Assembly: GCA_016191115.1 (NCBI GenBank)
Contig: JACPPG010000036.1
Location: 1-64,000 of the forward strand
Direction of reading: 5' to 3'
DNA from: Planctomycetia bacterium
GTDB lineage: Bacteria; Planctomycetota; Planctomycetia; Pirellulales; JACPPG01
Length of the DNA: 64,000 bases
Shown: positions 1-7,165 of the stretch, in pieces
Layout: each line of letters starts with the position of its first letter
Numbering within the stretch: position 1 is the first letter of the stretch
Translations under genes and position numbers: made by a program
Notes under the pieces: generated by a model
What the model was told of the DNA's origin: nothing
Seen by the model: only the letters and a program-made list of their open reading frames with translations
Databases searched by the model: none

Positions 1-177
1 CCACGCTTGTTTGATTCTCGCCCACTCGGCGATGGCCACGAAATCGTCGGCCCCGCTGATCACCGCGCACAACGCGATCACCACGATATTCACCAGCGGG
101 TAAATCCCTTCCCGCCGTCGCGGGTCGGGCAAGTCGGCAAAGTGTTCCTCGATCCGCACCATCCTGAACCGCGTCAT
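1..177 (-). CDS. ISAs1-family transposase, N-terminal 59 residues (cut by window edge)
   Basis: Reading the minus strand from an ATG at 177 gives an open frame that runs off the left edge. The visible 59 residues contain HFADLPDPRR at residues 12-21, then YPLVNIVVIALCAVISGADD. This is the signature of the DDE_Tnp_1-associated N-terminal domain of ISAs1/H-repeat transposases, which is followed in full proteins by a DDE catalytic domain. A strong ribosome binding site (AGGAGGG) sits 4-5 bases before the ATG. The catalytic part is outside the window, so it cannot be said whether the element is intact. The transposase is the only one seen in the 64 kb and therefore a candidate helper for the MITE-A copies further right. 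Confidence 0.85.
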   Translation of the reverse strand, partial: MTRFRMVRIEEHFADLPDPRRREGIYPLVNIVVIALCAVISGADDFVAIAEWARIKQAW

Positions 178-261
178 GGCATCCCTCCTGGACAATAGCG
201 CGGCACCGGTCGCGCGAGACCTACTCGTGCTCACCAACACCGCATTGCCGAAGTATGCCAG

Positions 262-288
262 ATTGCCTATTGTGGCGCAATCGCCCTG
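262..288 (-). repeat. Putative terminal inverted repeat of the ISAs1-type element
   Basis: About 110 bases upstream of the transposase start the minus strand reads CAGGGCGATTGCGCCACAAT, beginning at 288. ISAs1-type elements typically end close upstream of the transposase start, and CAGGG ends fit my recollection of the family. The first bases match the MITE-A terminus (CAGGGCC, then ATT). The opposite IS end lies outside the window, so the terminus is inferred. Confidence 0.4.
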
Positions 289-1245
289 GGCTCTCCGCCA
301 AGGGAGCCAGACCGTCGACTAGGCACAACCTGGCGCTAACCCGTCGACCGCCCACCGACCAAGCCCTCAGCAGCAACACCGGCAGCCACACGAGCCCGTC
401 TGAAGCAGCAGGGTCGCTTCTAACAGCCGCCCTCGCCCGTTGGTGTTCGGTTCCTGTGATGCTAGTCGACGCGGTCCGAGGCGGCTGAGGGCCTGCACAG
501 GCCTTCTAAGCCGTGTAGCGCGCTATTCACTCCAATGCGAATGTTTACACTCGCCATGTATGCAATTACACAGCGGGCATCTGGTGCCGTAGCGCGTGAC
601 ATCCCGTCGGAAGCTCCCCGCAATTCTCCACATTCTCCACTAACGTTAGTGCTGAGCGTAGCGGGCGACATCCAGGACATCTGCAAGCGAACGTAATCCT
701 TACCCATTTCCTGGCCTCACAGCGTCGCTTGTAACGCACGCGGCTGGCGCACGACCTGAATGCCCTAACGCATAGCTGCGCCCCGCCAGATGGCCGCCTA
801 CGGCATTGCATGCGGTTTTACCGGCCCTCGCCCCCGGGACGGGCATTGCGGTCATCCAACGTGGGCCGCTGTGCACGGAGCCGTTAAACCCCACAGCGGC
901 CGACGGCTGCCAACGCTCTTCTACCAGGATACGGCATCGGCTGACGGAACCACACTTACTACTGAGTGGCTCCGTGATGTTTTGCAAAAAAGCGCTATTG
1001 ACAGAAAATGGCATCCGGAAGATACACAGTGTATGGTCGTTAACTATTGCAATCTTCACTCGCCTCACGACGTAAGCACCATCTCACTCTCTATCTCGTA
1101 CGATCTCCATCTCCTGCTCCAGAATATACACGCTGCAACTCTCTAAAATCTCTTCTGTTCTGACCATCTGTTGCAGTTGTTGTTGGGGCTCTTTCATTTA
1201 CCGCCAATAGATCATTTGAGGCGGTGCATTTAATGGAGATTGTGT
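289..1245. other. Gene-free stretch of the accessory island
   Basis: No open frame here has coding character. The longest ones are low-complexity translations with no recognisable domain and no ribosome binding site. The composition is closer to even GC than the chromosomal part. The only signals I see are a perfect palindrome CTAACGTTAG near 640-650 and a promoter-like pair near 998-1026. This could be the leader or control region of the polymerase operon or a decayed insertion. Confidence 0.5.
998..1026 (+). promoter_or_regulatory. Possible sigma-70-type promoter upstream of the polymerase operon
   Basis: TTGACA at 998-1003 is a perfect -35 box. It is followed after 17 bases by GATACA at 1021-1026, a weak -10 match. 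It would leave a leader of about 210 bases before the start at 1246. Only the -35 is convincing. Confidence 0.3.
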
Positions 1246-1908
1246 ATGTCTAGTGTATTGAATCCGAACGGGGCAGATCAGGAGATGTCCAAGGAAGAGG
1301 CGGCGGCAGGGAGCGTCAACGGCCAGGTTGTCGGGGCGGATGCTGGTTCGCTGAATCCATTCGACCCGGCAAGGTTGCGGGTGTCGCAGGATTTCGAGAA
1401 GACCGTCGGCGTCAAGAAGCTGCTGACGGTGGTGCCGGTGAGAAAGCCCTCGAAGGAGGTGTTCTTTCGGGTCCATCCTGGCGAGGATTTCTGTCTAACG
1501 ACGGCCGTCATTGAGCTGAAGGAGGATCAGGAGTTCTTTATCATCGATCCAGCTCTTCGCGAGCAGCTTTCCGCCGAGCCCACGTTTGGGCTCCGCCGGC
1601 TCGTGACAGTCATTAACCGTCAGGGGGATGTCTCGATCTGGCCACTTCGCCTGCCCAGCGCAGAGGGCAAGATCGACAGTTGGAGCGAATCGGCGCTGGA
1701 GGCCGTGGAAAGGGCCAAGGACCGGTGGATCCGCATGGCTTCCAACAGGGGAATCGGTGCGTACGACGTGTACGAGGCCACCGGCGACCTACCGCCGCCG
1801 GTGTGGCCGGACCTGCCATTTCGAACGTTGCTTGAAACTGCGTTCAAAGGCCGGCTGATCGACAGCTTGGACCATCCGGTCATCAAGCGGCTGCGAGGCG
1901 AGCTATGA
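1246..1908 (+). CDS. Conserved protein of unknown function coupled to a DNA polymerase gene
   Basis: A 220-residue soluble protein with no signal peptide and no membrane segment. ATG at 1246 is chosen because GGAG at 1235-1238 lies 7 bases before it; a TTG two codons upstream is poorly placed. The first 35 residues look disordered. The rest is a compact mixed alpha/beta sequence including VGVKKLLTVVPVRKPSKE and RVHPGEDFCLTTAVIELKE, and it ends in IDSLDHPVIKRLRGEL. I do not recognise a named domain. The stop overlaps the polymerase start as ATGA, which implies translational coupling and roughly stoichiometric expression. By position it may be a polymerase accessory factor or a replication protein of the island; that is inference from context only. 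Confidence 0.8.
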   Translation: MSSVLNPNGADQEMSKEEAAAGSVNGQVVGADAGSLNPFDPARLRVSQDFEKTVGVKKLLTVVPVRKPSKEVFFRVHPGEDFCLTTAVIELKEDQEFFIIDPALREQLSAEPTFGLRRLVTVINRQGDVSIWPLRLPSAEGKIDSWSESALEAVERAKDRWIRMASNRGIGAYDVYEATGDLPPPVWPDLPFRTLLETAFKGRLIDSLDHPVIKRLRGEL

Positions 1909-3731
1909 CCGTGACTGGCTTTTTCAGCCAGTTTCCGGAAATCTGGCTCGTCGACTTTGAGTTTTCTGCCCCGTCCGGCGAACGCCCGACACCGCTGTGC
2001 ATGGTGGCCCGCGAATTTCGCTCTGGCCGGACCATGCGGATGTGGCAGGATGACCTTTTCGCCCAGCGGGAATGCCCCTTCCCGCTGGGGCCCGGGGCAC
2101 TCTTTGTAGCCTATTACGCGTCGGCGGAATTGGGCTGCCATCTGGCACTCGGATGGCCGATGCCGGCGCGGATTCTTGATTTGTGCGTCGAGTTCAAGTG
2201 TTATACGTCCGGCGTCACGCTGCCTTGCAAGAGGGACCTTTTGGGAGCCTTGGTGTACCACGGAATCGACGGCATAGACCCCAGCGAAAAAGAACTGATG
2301 CGTAAACTCGCCATGCAGGGCGGAACCTACAAGGACGAAGAGCGGGCGGCACTGCTTGAATATTGCGAAGGCGATGTGGTTGCCTTGGCAAAACTGCTTC
2401 CGGCCATGGCTCCCAAAATCGATCTGCCGCGAGCGTTGCTGCGGGGCAGATACATGGCGGCTTCGGCACGCATGGAATGGGATGGCGTGCCGACCGATCT
2501 AACGCTCCTGGAGAAACTGCGGAGCAATTGGACTGCTATCCAAGACCAGCTCATTGCCTCGATCGATCGCAGCTACGGCATTTACGAGGGCCGTACGTTC
2601 AAAGCTGAGCGATTCGAGTCGTGGCTTGCCGGTGAGGACATTCCGTGGCCGCGCCTGCCATCGGGTGCGTTGAACTTGGAAGACGACACCTTCCGGCAAA
2701 TGGCCCGCTCCTATTCCCGTGTTGCCCCAATCCAAGAGTTGCGATACGCACTGTCGCAGCTCAGGCTGTCAGAGCTCGCCGTGGGCCACGACGGCCGAAA
2801 TCGGTGTCTCCTGTCCGCCTTTCAGGCCCGCACCAGTCGCAACCAACCTTCCAACAGCAAGTTCATTTTCGGACCCTCGGTCTGGCTGCGGGGGTTGATC
2901 AAACCGAGCTCTGGCCGCGCGATTGCCTACCTCGATTACGAGCAGCAAGAGTTCGGCATTGCCGCCGCATTGTCCCGCGATCAAGCGATGCAAGCGGCCT
3001 ATGCTTCTGGCGACCCCTATCTGGAGTTCGCCAAGCAGACCCGAGCTGTGCCACCCGATGCGACTAAGGCGAGCCACAAGCAGCAACGGGAACTGTTCAA
3101 GGCGTGCGTCCTGGCGGTGCAGTACGGCATGGGGTCTAAGTCATTGGCGGAGCGAATAGGCCAGCCAGAGATACAGGCCCGTGAACTGCTGCGTTTGCAC
3201 CGCGAAACGTATCCCGTCTTCTGGCGTTGGTCGCGGGCGGCCGTCGACCATGCGATGCTCCACGGCTGGCTTTACACGGCCTTCAGTTGGCGCGTGCACG
3301 TCGGCTCCGATGCCAACCCGAGAAGCCTTGCTAACTTCCCTATGCAGGCCAATGGTGCCGAAATGCTCCGCCTGGCCTGCTGCCTGGCAACCGAGCAGGG
3401 GATCATGGTCTGCGCGCCAGTGCACGATGCCCTGCTCATCGAAGCCTCGGCCGACGAAATCGACCGGGTCGTGGAACAGGCCCAAGCCTGCATGGCCGAA
3501 GCAAGCCGGATCGTACTGGCCGGCTTTGAACTTCGCACCGAAGCGAAGACCGTCCGGTACCCCGACCGCTATATGGATCCGCGGGGCGAGAAGTTCTGGG
3601 CGGAGGTCATGGCCATCCTGGACGTTGTGCCCACCGGTAAACCTGGACCATTCGTGGCCTTTCAAAATACCACAAATGGTCCACCAGTTGGTCTGTCGGT
3701 GGACCACCCGCCTACTCTTATCTCTTATTAA
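1905..3731 (+). CDS. Family A DNA polymerase with 3'-5' exonuclease domain (mobile-element type)
   Basis: A 608-residue replicative-type polymerase. The exonuclease domain shows motif I D17-x-E19 (VDFEF), a degenerate motif II near 70-80, and motif III Y153-x3-D157 (EYCEGDVVA). The polymerase domain has motif A LDYEQQEFGIAAA with catalytic D344, motif B R395-x3-K399-x7-Y407-G408 (exact family A pattern), the PMQANGAEMLRLA segment at about 479-491, and motif C VHDA with D508. Differences from Pol I are DYEQQEF instead of DYSQIELR and VHDA instead of VHDE. There is no 5'-3' exonuclease domain. Length and layout resemble phage or plasmid replicases, not housekeeping PolA. It is coupled to the upstream gene by ATGA, and the winged-helix gene starts 20 bases downstream. 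Likely function: replication of the integrated element. Confidence 0.88.
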   Translation: MTVTGFFSQFPEIWLVDFEFSAPSGERPTPLCMVAREFRSGRTMRMWQDDLFAQRECPFPLGPGALFVAYYASAELGCHLALGWPMPARILDLCVEFKCYTSGVTLPCKRDLLGALVYHGIDGIDPSEKELMRKLAMQGGTYKDEERAALLEYCEGDVVALAKLLPAMAPKIDLPRALLRGRYMAASARMEWDGVPTDLTLLEKLRSNWTAIQDQLIASIDRSYGIYEGRTFKAERFESWLAGEDIPWPRLPSGALNLEDDTFRQMARSYSRVAPIQELRYALSQLRLSELAVGHDGRNRCLLSAFQARTSRNQPSNSKFIFGPSVWLRGLIKPSSGRAIAYLDYEQQEFGIAAALSRDQAMQAAYASGDPYLEFAKQTRAVPPDATKASHKQQRELFKACVLAVQYGMGSKSLAERIGQPEIQARELLRLHRETYPVFWRWSRAAVDHAMLHGWLYTAFSWRVHVGSDANPRSLANFPMQANGAEMLRLACCLATEQGIMVCAPVHDALLIEASADEIDRVVEQAQACMAEASRIVLAGFELRTEAKTVRYPDRYMDPRGEKFWAEVMAILDVVPTGKPGPFVAFQNTTNGPPVGLSVDHPPTLISY

Positions 3732-3751
3732 GAAAGGTCTTTTATATATAT

Positions 3752-4153
3752 ATGAGTACCCCCTCTACCTTTGATCCGGCACGCCTGGCTATCCTTGAGC
3801 CTGCTCTAGCTGCTCCTTCTCCCAGAAAGAAGATACCACCCCGTCGACGTACCGAGCCCTTTCTTAAGGGCCCAGTCCCGATGTGGTGGTTGGAAGCAGC
3901 TTCGCCACTCCCAGGAAAGGCGCTGGCGGTTGGTGTAATGCTTTGGCACCTCTTTCGAATGCGCGGTCCAGGTCCGGTACACCTGACAGCCCCTTGTGTC
4001 CGCCGCCTCAACATATCCATCCGTGCCAGTCGTCGAGGCCTAACAGCGCTCGAACAAGCTGGTCTGGTGGCTGTAGAGCGGCACAAAGGCAAAGGGCCAA
4101 CGGTGACCGTGATAGAAGAGCCACGCCTCGACGCAATCACCCCAGACCAGTGA
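3752..4153 (+). CDS. Small winged-helix DNA-binding protein
   Basis: A 133-residue protein. The first 35 residues are Pro/Arg-rich and likely disordered. Residues about 43-117 fit a winged helix: helices in MWWLEAASPLPGKALAVGV and in LNISIRASRRGLTALEQAGL (recognition region), then a beta-wing VAVERHKGKGPTVTVIE. This layout occurs in small regulators and replication-initiator-like proteins. The ATG at 3752 follows AAAGG at 3733-3737, which is rather distant, behind an AT-rich TATATATA run. It is third in the operon after the polymerase, so it may control the operon or mark the element's origin. Directly after the stop lies a second, divergent copy of its C-terminal end (see 4155-4269). Confidence 0.7.
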   Translation: MSTPSTFDPARLAILEPALAAPSPRKKIPPRRRTEPFLKGPVPMWWLEAASPLPGKALAVGVMLWHLFRMRGPGPVHLTAPCVRRLNISIRASRRGLTALEQAGLVAVERHKGKGPTVTVIEEPRLDAITPDQ

Positions 4154-4154
4154 C

Positions 4155-4269
4155 GTTGCTGAGGTCCCTGGAAAAGGCGGGTCTTGTCACCGTGAAGCGA
4201 CATCGAAAACGGTCCCCAATAGTGACGGTGCCTGAAGTACCTCCTGCCCCTACTATCGACGCTTCATAG
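4155..4269 (+). pseudogene. Orphan duplicate of the winged-helix C-terminus
   Basis: In another frame, just after the stop at 4153, the sequence encodes LLRSLEKAGLVTVKRHRKRS, then PIVTVPEVPP and a stop at 4269. This matches the end of the preceding gene (LTALEQAGLVAVERHKGKGP, then TVTVIEEP) over about 30 residues, although the bases have clearly diverged. It has no start codon and no N-terminal part. The simplest reading is the remnant of a tandem paralogue whose first part was deleted, or a recombination junction between two related elements. Confidence 0.6.
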
Positions 4270-4366
4270 TTACCACCTGTCCCTTTCACACGGATCGCCA
4301 CCAATGACCCTTTCAACTAATATCAGTGGCACACTTTCCATACAACTCACGGCATTAGCTTCTGCG

Positions 4367-4378
4367 CGGACATGTCCG
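4367..4378. promoter_or_regulatory. Perfect 12-bp palindrome CGGACATGTCCG, operator candidate
   Basis: The palindrome contains the core GACATGTC, which recurs at 4465-4472 over the -35 box of the promoter at 4463. Centres are about 96 bases apart. A third partial copy (ACATGTCC) lies near 4572. Two copies of one palindromic core flanking a promoter suggest binding sites for a dimeric regulator, possibly the winged-helix protein just upstream. Confidence 0.45.
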
Positions 4379-4462
4379 TGACATTCTGCGTACGGTTCCA
4401 TTTCGCTAACACGCACACGAAACCGACTATTACACATTTACACAATTCTTTTATTTCACCCA

Positions 4463-4491
4463 TTGACATGTCATTTCGGCTTGCGTATAGT
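4463..4491 (+). promoter_or_regulatory. Strong sigma-70-type promoter
   Basis: TTGACA at 4463-4468, a 17-base spacer, then TATAGT at 4486-4491: five of six -10 bases and all -35 bases match consensus. Transcription should begin near 4498 and give a leader of about 180 bases before the start at 4679. The -35 overlaps the palindrome TGACATGTCA, so binding there would block RNA polymerase. Confidence 0.7.
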
Positions 4492-4500
4492 TCTATGTAG

Positions 4501-4542
4501 GACGTGATGGCGACCACTCTTTGCGTCGTCTCACATCACGTC
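4501..4542 (+). promoter_or_regulatory. Stem-loop at the start of the predicted transcript
   Basis: GACGTGATG at 4501-4509 pairs perfectly with CATCACGTC at 4534-4542, with partial extra pairing inside. It begins within a few bases of the predicted transcription start. It could stabilise the leader, act as a 5' regulatory structure, or be the head of a small RNA. Confidence 0.4.
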
Positions 4543-4678
4543 TAGGGATGGACTGGTTCAGTTGCCTTGCTTACATGTCCACGCCCTACGTCAAATGTCG
4601 CGGCCCGCCCCAATGCGGTGCGTGCTGTCAAGCGGTCCGTTCGTGGGCAACACGTATTATTCATTCATCGAGAGTTCT

Positions 4679-6043
4679 ATGAAATGCTCGAAAATTATTG
4701 TTATGATTATGAAGAAGCATCGTGTGTATTTGGACAAGGTGTACCTGCCCAGAATCAGAGAGCTGCTGGGTGGGTTCATTGGGGACCTTGTCTCAAGGAC
4801 CGACCAAGGGGAGGAGTGGAGACGCGCCGATCTCGGATTTAGGTTGGCCGGTGACGTGGTCGAGGTCGAGGCGGGGTTTAGTTATCGGCTTGCGTGTGGC
4901 TTGCAGACGGCCACCGAGAGGGTTGTTGTCCAGGAGAACTCCGCCTGGCCGATACTGGACACGATGGACAATGGGCTGCTGGAGGCCCCAGGGGTCCCAC
5001 CGGAGTTTCGCGAGGTGGGCGAAGCGCTTCGCTATACCCCACGGGCACAAATCATGGGTTATAACCAGAGTCACGGATGGCAATGGGTATCGTCCTTGGC
5101 CCGACTGCATTCCTCAGCCAGGATGATTGTGGTCGTGGAAACTGGCAACGAGGCCGAGTATGTTGCCCACGAAATGGAACGGATGCAGCCTGACCGCCAG
5201 GTGCTCAGTGCACCCGGCCAGGAAATGAAAGGAAACAACACGATTGTCGTGGTCACTCCGAAAAGCTCGAAGCGGTGGCAGGTGCAGGATTTCGACGTTG
5301 TTCTCTGCCTGGGCAGCAAGGTTGTCCAATCGAAGGTGATTCAACAACTGTTGGAGGTTCACGCAGAGGCCGTGCGTTACTGTGTGGTCCCATGTGGCGA
5401 GAATCGTAACGAGATCGAACGCGCCCGCGTGGAGATGTTGTTTGGGCCTACGTTGAATCTCTGGAGGGAGTGTAACAACGAATGTGCGCGAGCATTCGTC
5501 GTACGGCCGGACATGGCAAGGATCGCCGCTCCGGAGCGGATCTCCGGTCATAGGCCCAGTGAGGATAGCGGTGTGGCACGAGACATCGCCGCATTGGTGG
5601 GGGCTTTTCAGGTCGGGGACGTCGAATCGCTGGCCGACTGCGGCCTGCCCGTGACGGAGGAAGATCCTTTGTTTCAAGCCATGGGTCCAAGACGAAGAGT
5701 AGTCACCGTCGTCCAATCGCCGGCTGTTCGCGATGAGTTGCTCAGGATCTTGGCCGACACGGAGTCTGAAAGCCCCGAGGATGAGGCGGAAGATGGCCTG
5801 CGTGATTGGTCGTCGTGGCTGGAGAGTGAGGGCGTGATTGTTCGAGGGATCGTCACCGTTGACGAAGCCCGAAGGGCGTTCATCGATACGGACATCCTGA
5901 TTCGGGCGGACGTTCTCTTTGATTCACCGGAGAATTTGGACGAGCTCGCGGCTATTGAGCGGTCGCACGATATCGGAGCAAGGGTTACGGCCCGGTACGT
6001 GGTCGTGCCTTACTGCTCCAACCTAGAAGTCGAGTCAGAGTAG
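4679..6043 (+). CDS. Unknown accessory protein, possibly a degenerate helicase-like fold
   Basis: About 454 residues, soluble. The start is uncertain: ATG at 4679 has GAGAG 4 bases upstream, and ATGs at 4703 and 4709 are alternatives. Two Rossmann-like segments can be read: SSARMIVVVETGNEAEYVAH with NNTIVVVTPKSSKRWQVQDF and DVVLCLGSKVV near residues 140-225, and a second one near the C-terminus (RRVVTVVQSPAVRDELLRIL, and IDTDILIRADVLFDSPENL). The order of segments resembles the two lobes of an SF2 helicase, but I see no Walker A lysine and no DExx box, so catalysis is doubtful. It has its own strong promoter and follows the polymerase operon, so a replication or partition role is plausible but unproven. 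Confidence 0.65.
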   Translation: MKCSKIIVMIMKKHRVYLDKVYLPRIRELLGGFIGDLVSRTDQGEEWRRADLGFRLAGDVVEVEAGFSYRLACGLQTATERVVVQENSAWPILDTMDNGLLEAPGVPPEFREVGEALRYTPRAQIMGYNQSHGWQWVSSLARLHSSARMIVVVETGNEAEYVAHEMERMQPDRQVLSAPGQEMKGNNTIVVVTPKSSKRWQVQDFDVVLCLGSKVVQSKVIQQLLEVHAEAVRYCVVPCGENRNEIERARVEMLFGPTLNLWRECNNECARAFVVRPDMARIAAPERISGHRPSEDSGVARDIAALVGAFQVGDVESLADCGLPVTEEDPLFQAMGPRRRVVTVVQSPAVRDELLRILADTESESPEDEAEDGLRDWSSWLESEGVIVRGIVTVDEARRAFIDTDILIRADVLFDSPENLDELAAIERSHDIGARVTARYVVVPYCSNLEVESE

Positions 6044-6056
6044 GGGCCTTATTTTA

Positions 6057-6089
6057 CCCGTCCGGCGCCTGCCCGTGCCGCCGGACGGG
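6057..6089 (+). terminator. Strong hairpin after the helicase-like gene
   Basis: CCCGTCCGGCG at 6057-6067 pairs perfectly with CGCCGGACGGG at 6079-6089 around an 11-base loop, starting 13 bases after the stop codon. No T-tract follows, so it may stop transcription only partly or protect the 3' end. Confidence 0.5.
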
Positions 6090-6166
6090 CACGTTCATTC
6101 CTTACGGGCGAAAAGAGGTTTGTATGGTTTCCTGTAGAATTTGACAAGGAGCGAGTTGCAGCACTG

Positions 6167-6523
6167 TTGGCGGCCATTGATGACGGATCAGCATTGGAGC
6201 CTGGTCCAGATGGATGGTCAGACTGTGATCTATTGATGCTGGCCGGAGTCAGCTATCTGAAGGCACTAGCCTGTTTCACGGATCCTAGGCTCTTCGAGAG
6301 TGGTGACGAGATTCTGGCGTTTCCGGAAATTGACGCCACGATTCGTTTCTGCGCGTATCTCAGTCAGCTTGTGGCGGCCGACGCGTACGATGAAGAATAC
6401 CATTCACCGTTCTACGCCGAGGTGTGCGTTCGCGACCAGAAGTTGTGCATTGCAACGGACTCTCGCGTCGACTGCGAGGACGACGAGTTCGACGACTGGC
6501 AGGCGGACAACGACGACGACTGA
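6167..6523 (+). CDS. Small acidic hypothetical protein; start uncertain
   Basis: About 118 residues from a TTG at 6167. It is rich in Asp and Glu, with an acidic C-terminal run DDEFDDWQADNDDD. No domain is recognised. The same frame is open further left (WFPVEFDKERVAALLAAIDD from 6125) and that extension looks coding, but it has no in-frame ATG or GTG. An ATG with a good AGAGG site (6114-6118) stands at 6124, one base out of frame, and it stops after six codons. A single-base deletion near 6124-6128 would explain this, so the gene may be frameshifted or the assembly may carry an error. Highly acidic small proteins in mobile elements can be DNA mimics, but nothing specific supports that here. 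Confidence 0.5.
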   Translation: MAAIDDGSALEPGPDGWSDCDLLMLAGVSYLKALACFTDPRLFESGDEILAFPEIDATIRFCAYLSQLVAADAYDEEYHSPFYAEVCVRDQKLCIATDSRVDCEDDEFDDWQADNDDD

Positions 6524-6902
6524 TCGGAATCTAGATCTCGCTGTGTCACTCGGTTGCACCGCCAGCGATACGGGATGATCGACGCAATCATACGTGTGAT
6601 TTGAATCGAGCAGCCCTGGTTGGTTGGCATGGACGCCGGCTGATCGGGGCTGCGGCTTTTCCTATGGTCTTGAGTCGACGTGCCTCGATCGATGTTGCAC
6701 CGGATCCCAAAAGCGCGACGTGCTCGCGGAGTGTGCGATGTCGGCGAAACCGGGTGTCACGAGCGGGTGTCACTGACACCCGCTACGGCCGTTTTACGCG
6801 ACTTTGCAAGGGGTTCGGCACTTTCGACAAATTGACGAAACTCATTGCGGCTACATTGTTTCTGGCTGAAATCACGCGAGCCGTCAGAGGCCACGTTTTC
6901 GT
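6524..6902. other. Gene-free right end of the accessory island
   Basis: I see no credible gene. The stretch holds a strong hairpin (6763-6783) and leads into the broken tRNA at 6903. It probably contains the right attachment region of the inserted element. Confidence 0.5.
6763..6783. repeat. Hairpin GCGGGTGTC-ACT-GACACCCGC near the island border
   Basis: A perfect 9-bp stem with a 3-base loop. CGGGTGTCAC at 6751-6760 repeats the first arm directly, giving a repeat-plus-inverted-repeat cluster about 120 bases from the broken tRNA. This is the kind of arrangement used as recombinase or excisionase arm sites, but it could also be an intergenic palindrome. Confidence 0.45.
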
Positions 6903-6941
6903 TTAGAAGTCCGCTGCTCTATCCAATTGAGCTACGGGCGC
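6903..6941 (-). tRNA. 5' half of tRNA-Arg(UCU), broken in the anticodon loop
   Basis: On the minus strand from 6941 the sequence gives the acceptor strand GCGCCCG, TA, D-stem GCTC and GAGC around AATTGGATA, A, anticodon stem GCGGA and loop CTTCTAA with anticodon TCT. Cloverleaf spacing is normal to position 38. After that the sequence no longer pairs (no TCCGC) and no T-arm or acceptor 3' strand follows in the window. The 3' half has therefore been displaced toward lower coordinates, as expected if an integrative element recombined into the anticodon loop. The fragment cannot form a functional tRNA by itself. Confidence 0.85.
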
Positions 6942-7165
6942 AAACTATTGCTATGCAGTATCTTACGATGTGCGTCCTTAGGCACAAGCCGCATGTACGT
7001 TCCATTGTACGCACATTTCTTCACCTAATTATTCCAATGCTGCGAGCGCAATCATGCGCATGCCATTTTGGAAAGAAAGGATCACCGTGCTTGGTACCGC
7101 GACCTTAACCGCCGCCAGATCGTGCCGGTGCGTGCAGTGCACCGTGCCTCTTACGCAGCCACGCC

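Noticed and set aside
790..1146. Open frames of 118-122 residues on both strands in the left intergenic region
   Set aside because: They overlap each other, have no ribosome binding site, no domain and no codon-position bias, so they are probably chance frames.
1246..6523. Complete prophage
   Set aside because: No capsid, portal, terminase, tail or lysis genes are recognisable; only replication-like genes are present.
6600..6941. Group I intron splitting the tRNA-Arg at the anticodon loop
   Set aside because: Bacterial introns do occur in tRNA anticodon loops, but no 3' half of the tRNA is found to the left within the window and no intron core (P, Q, R, S elements) could be recognised.
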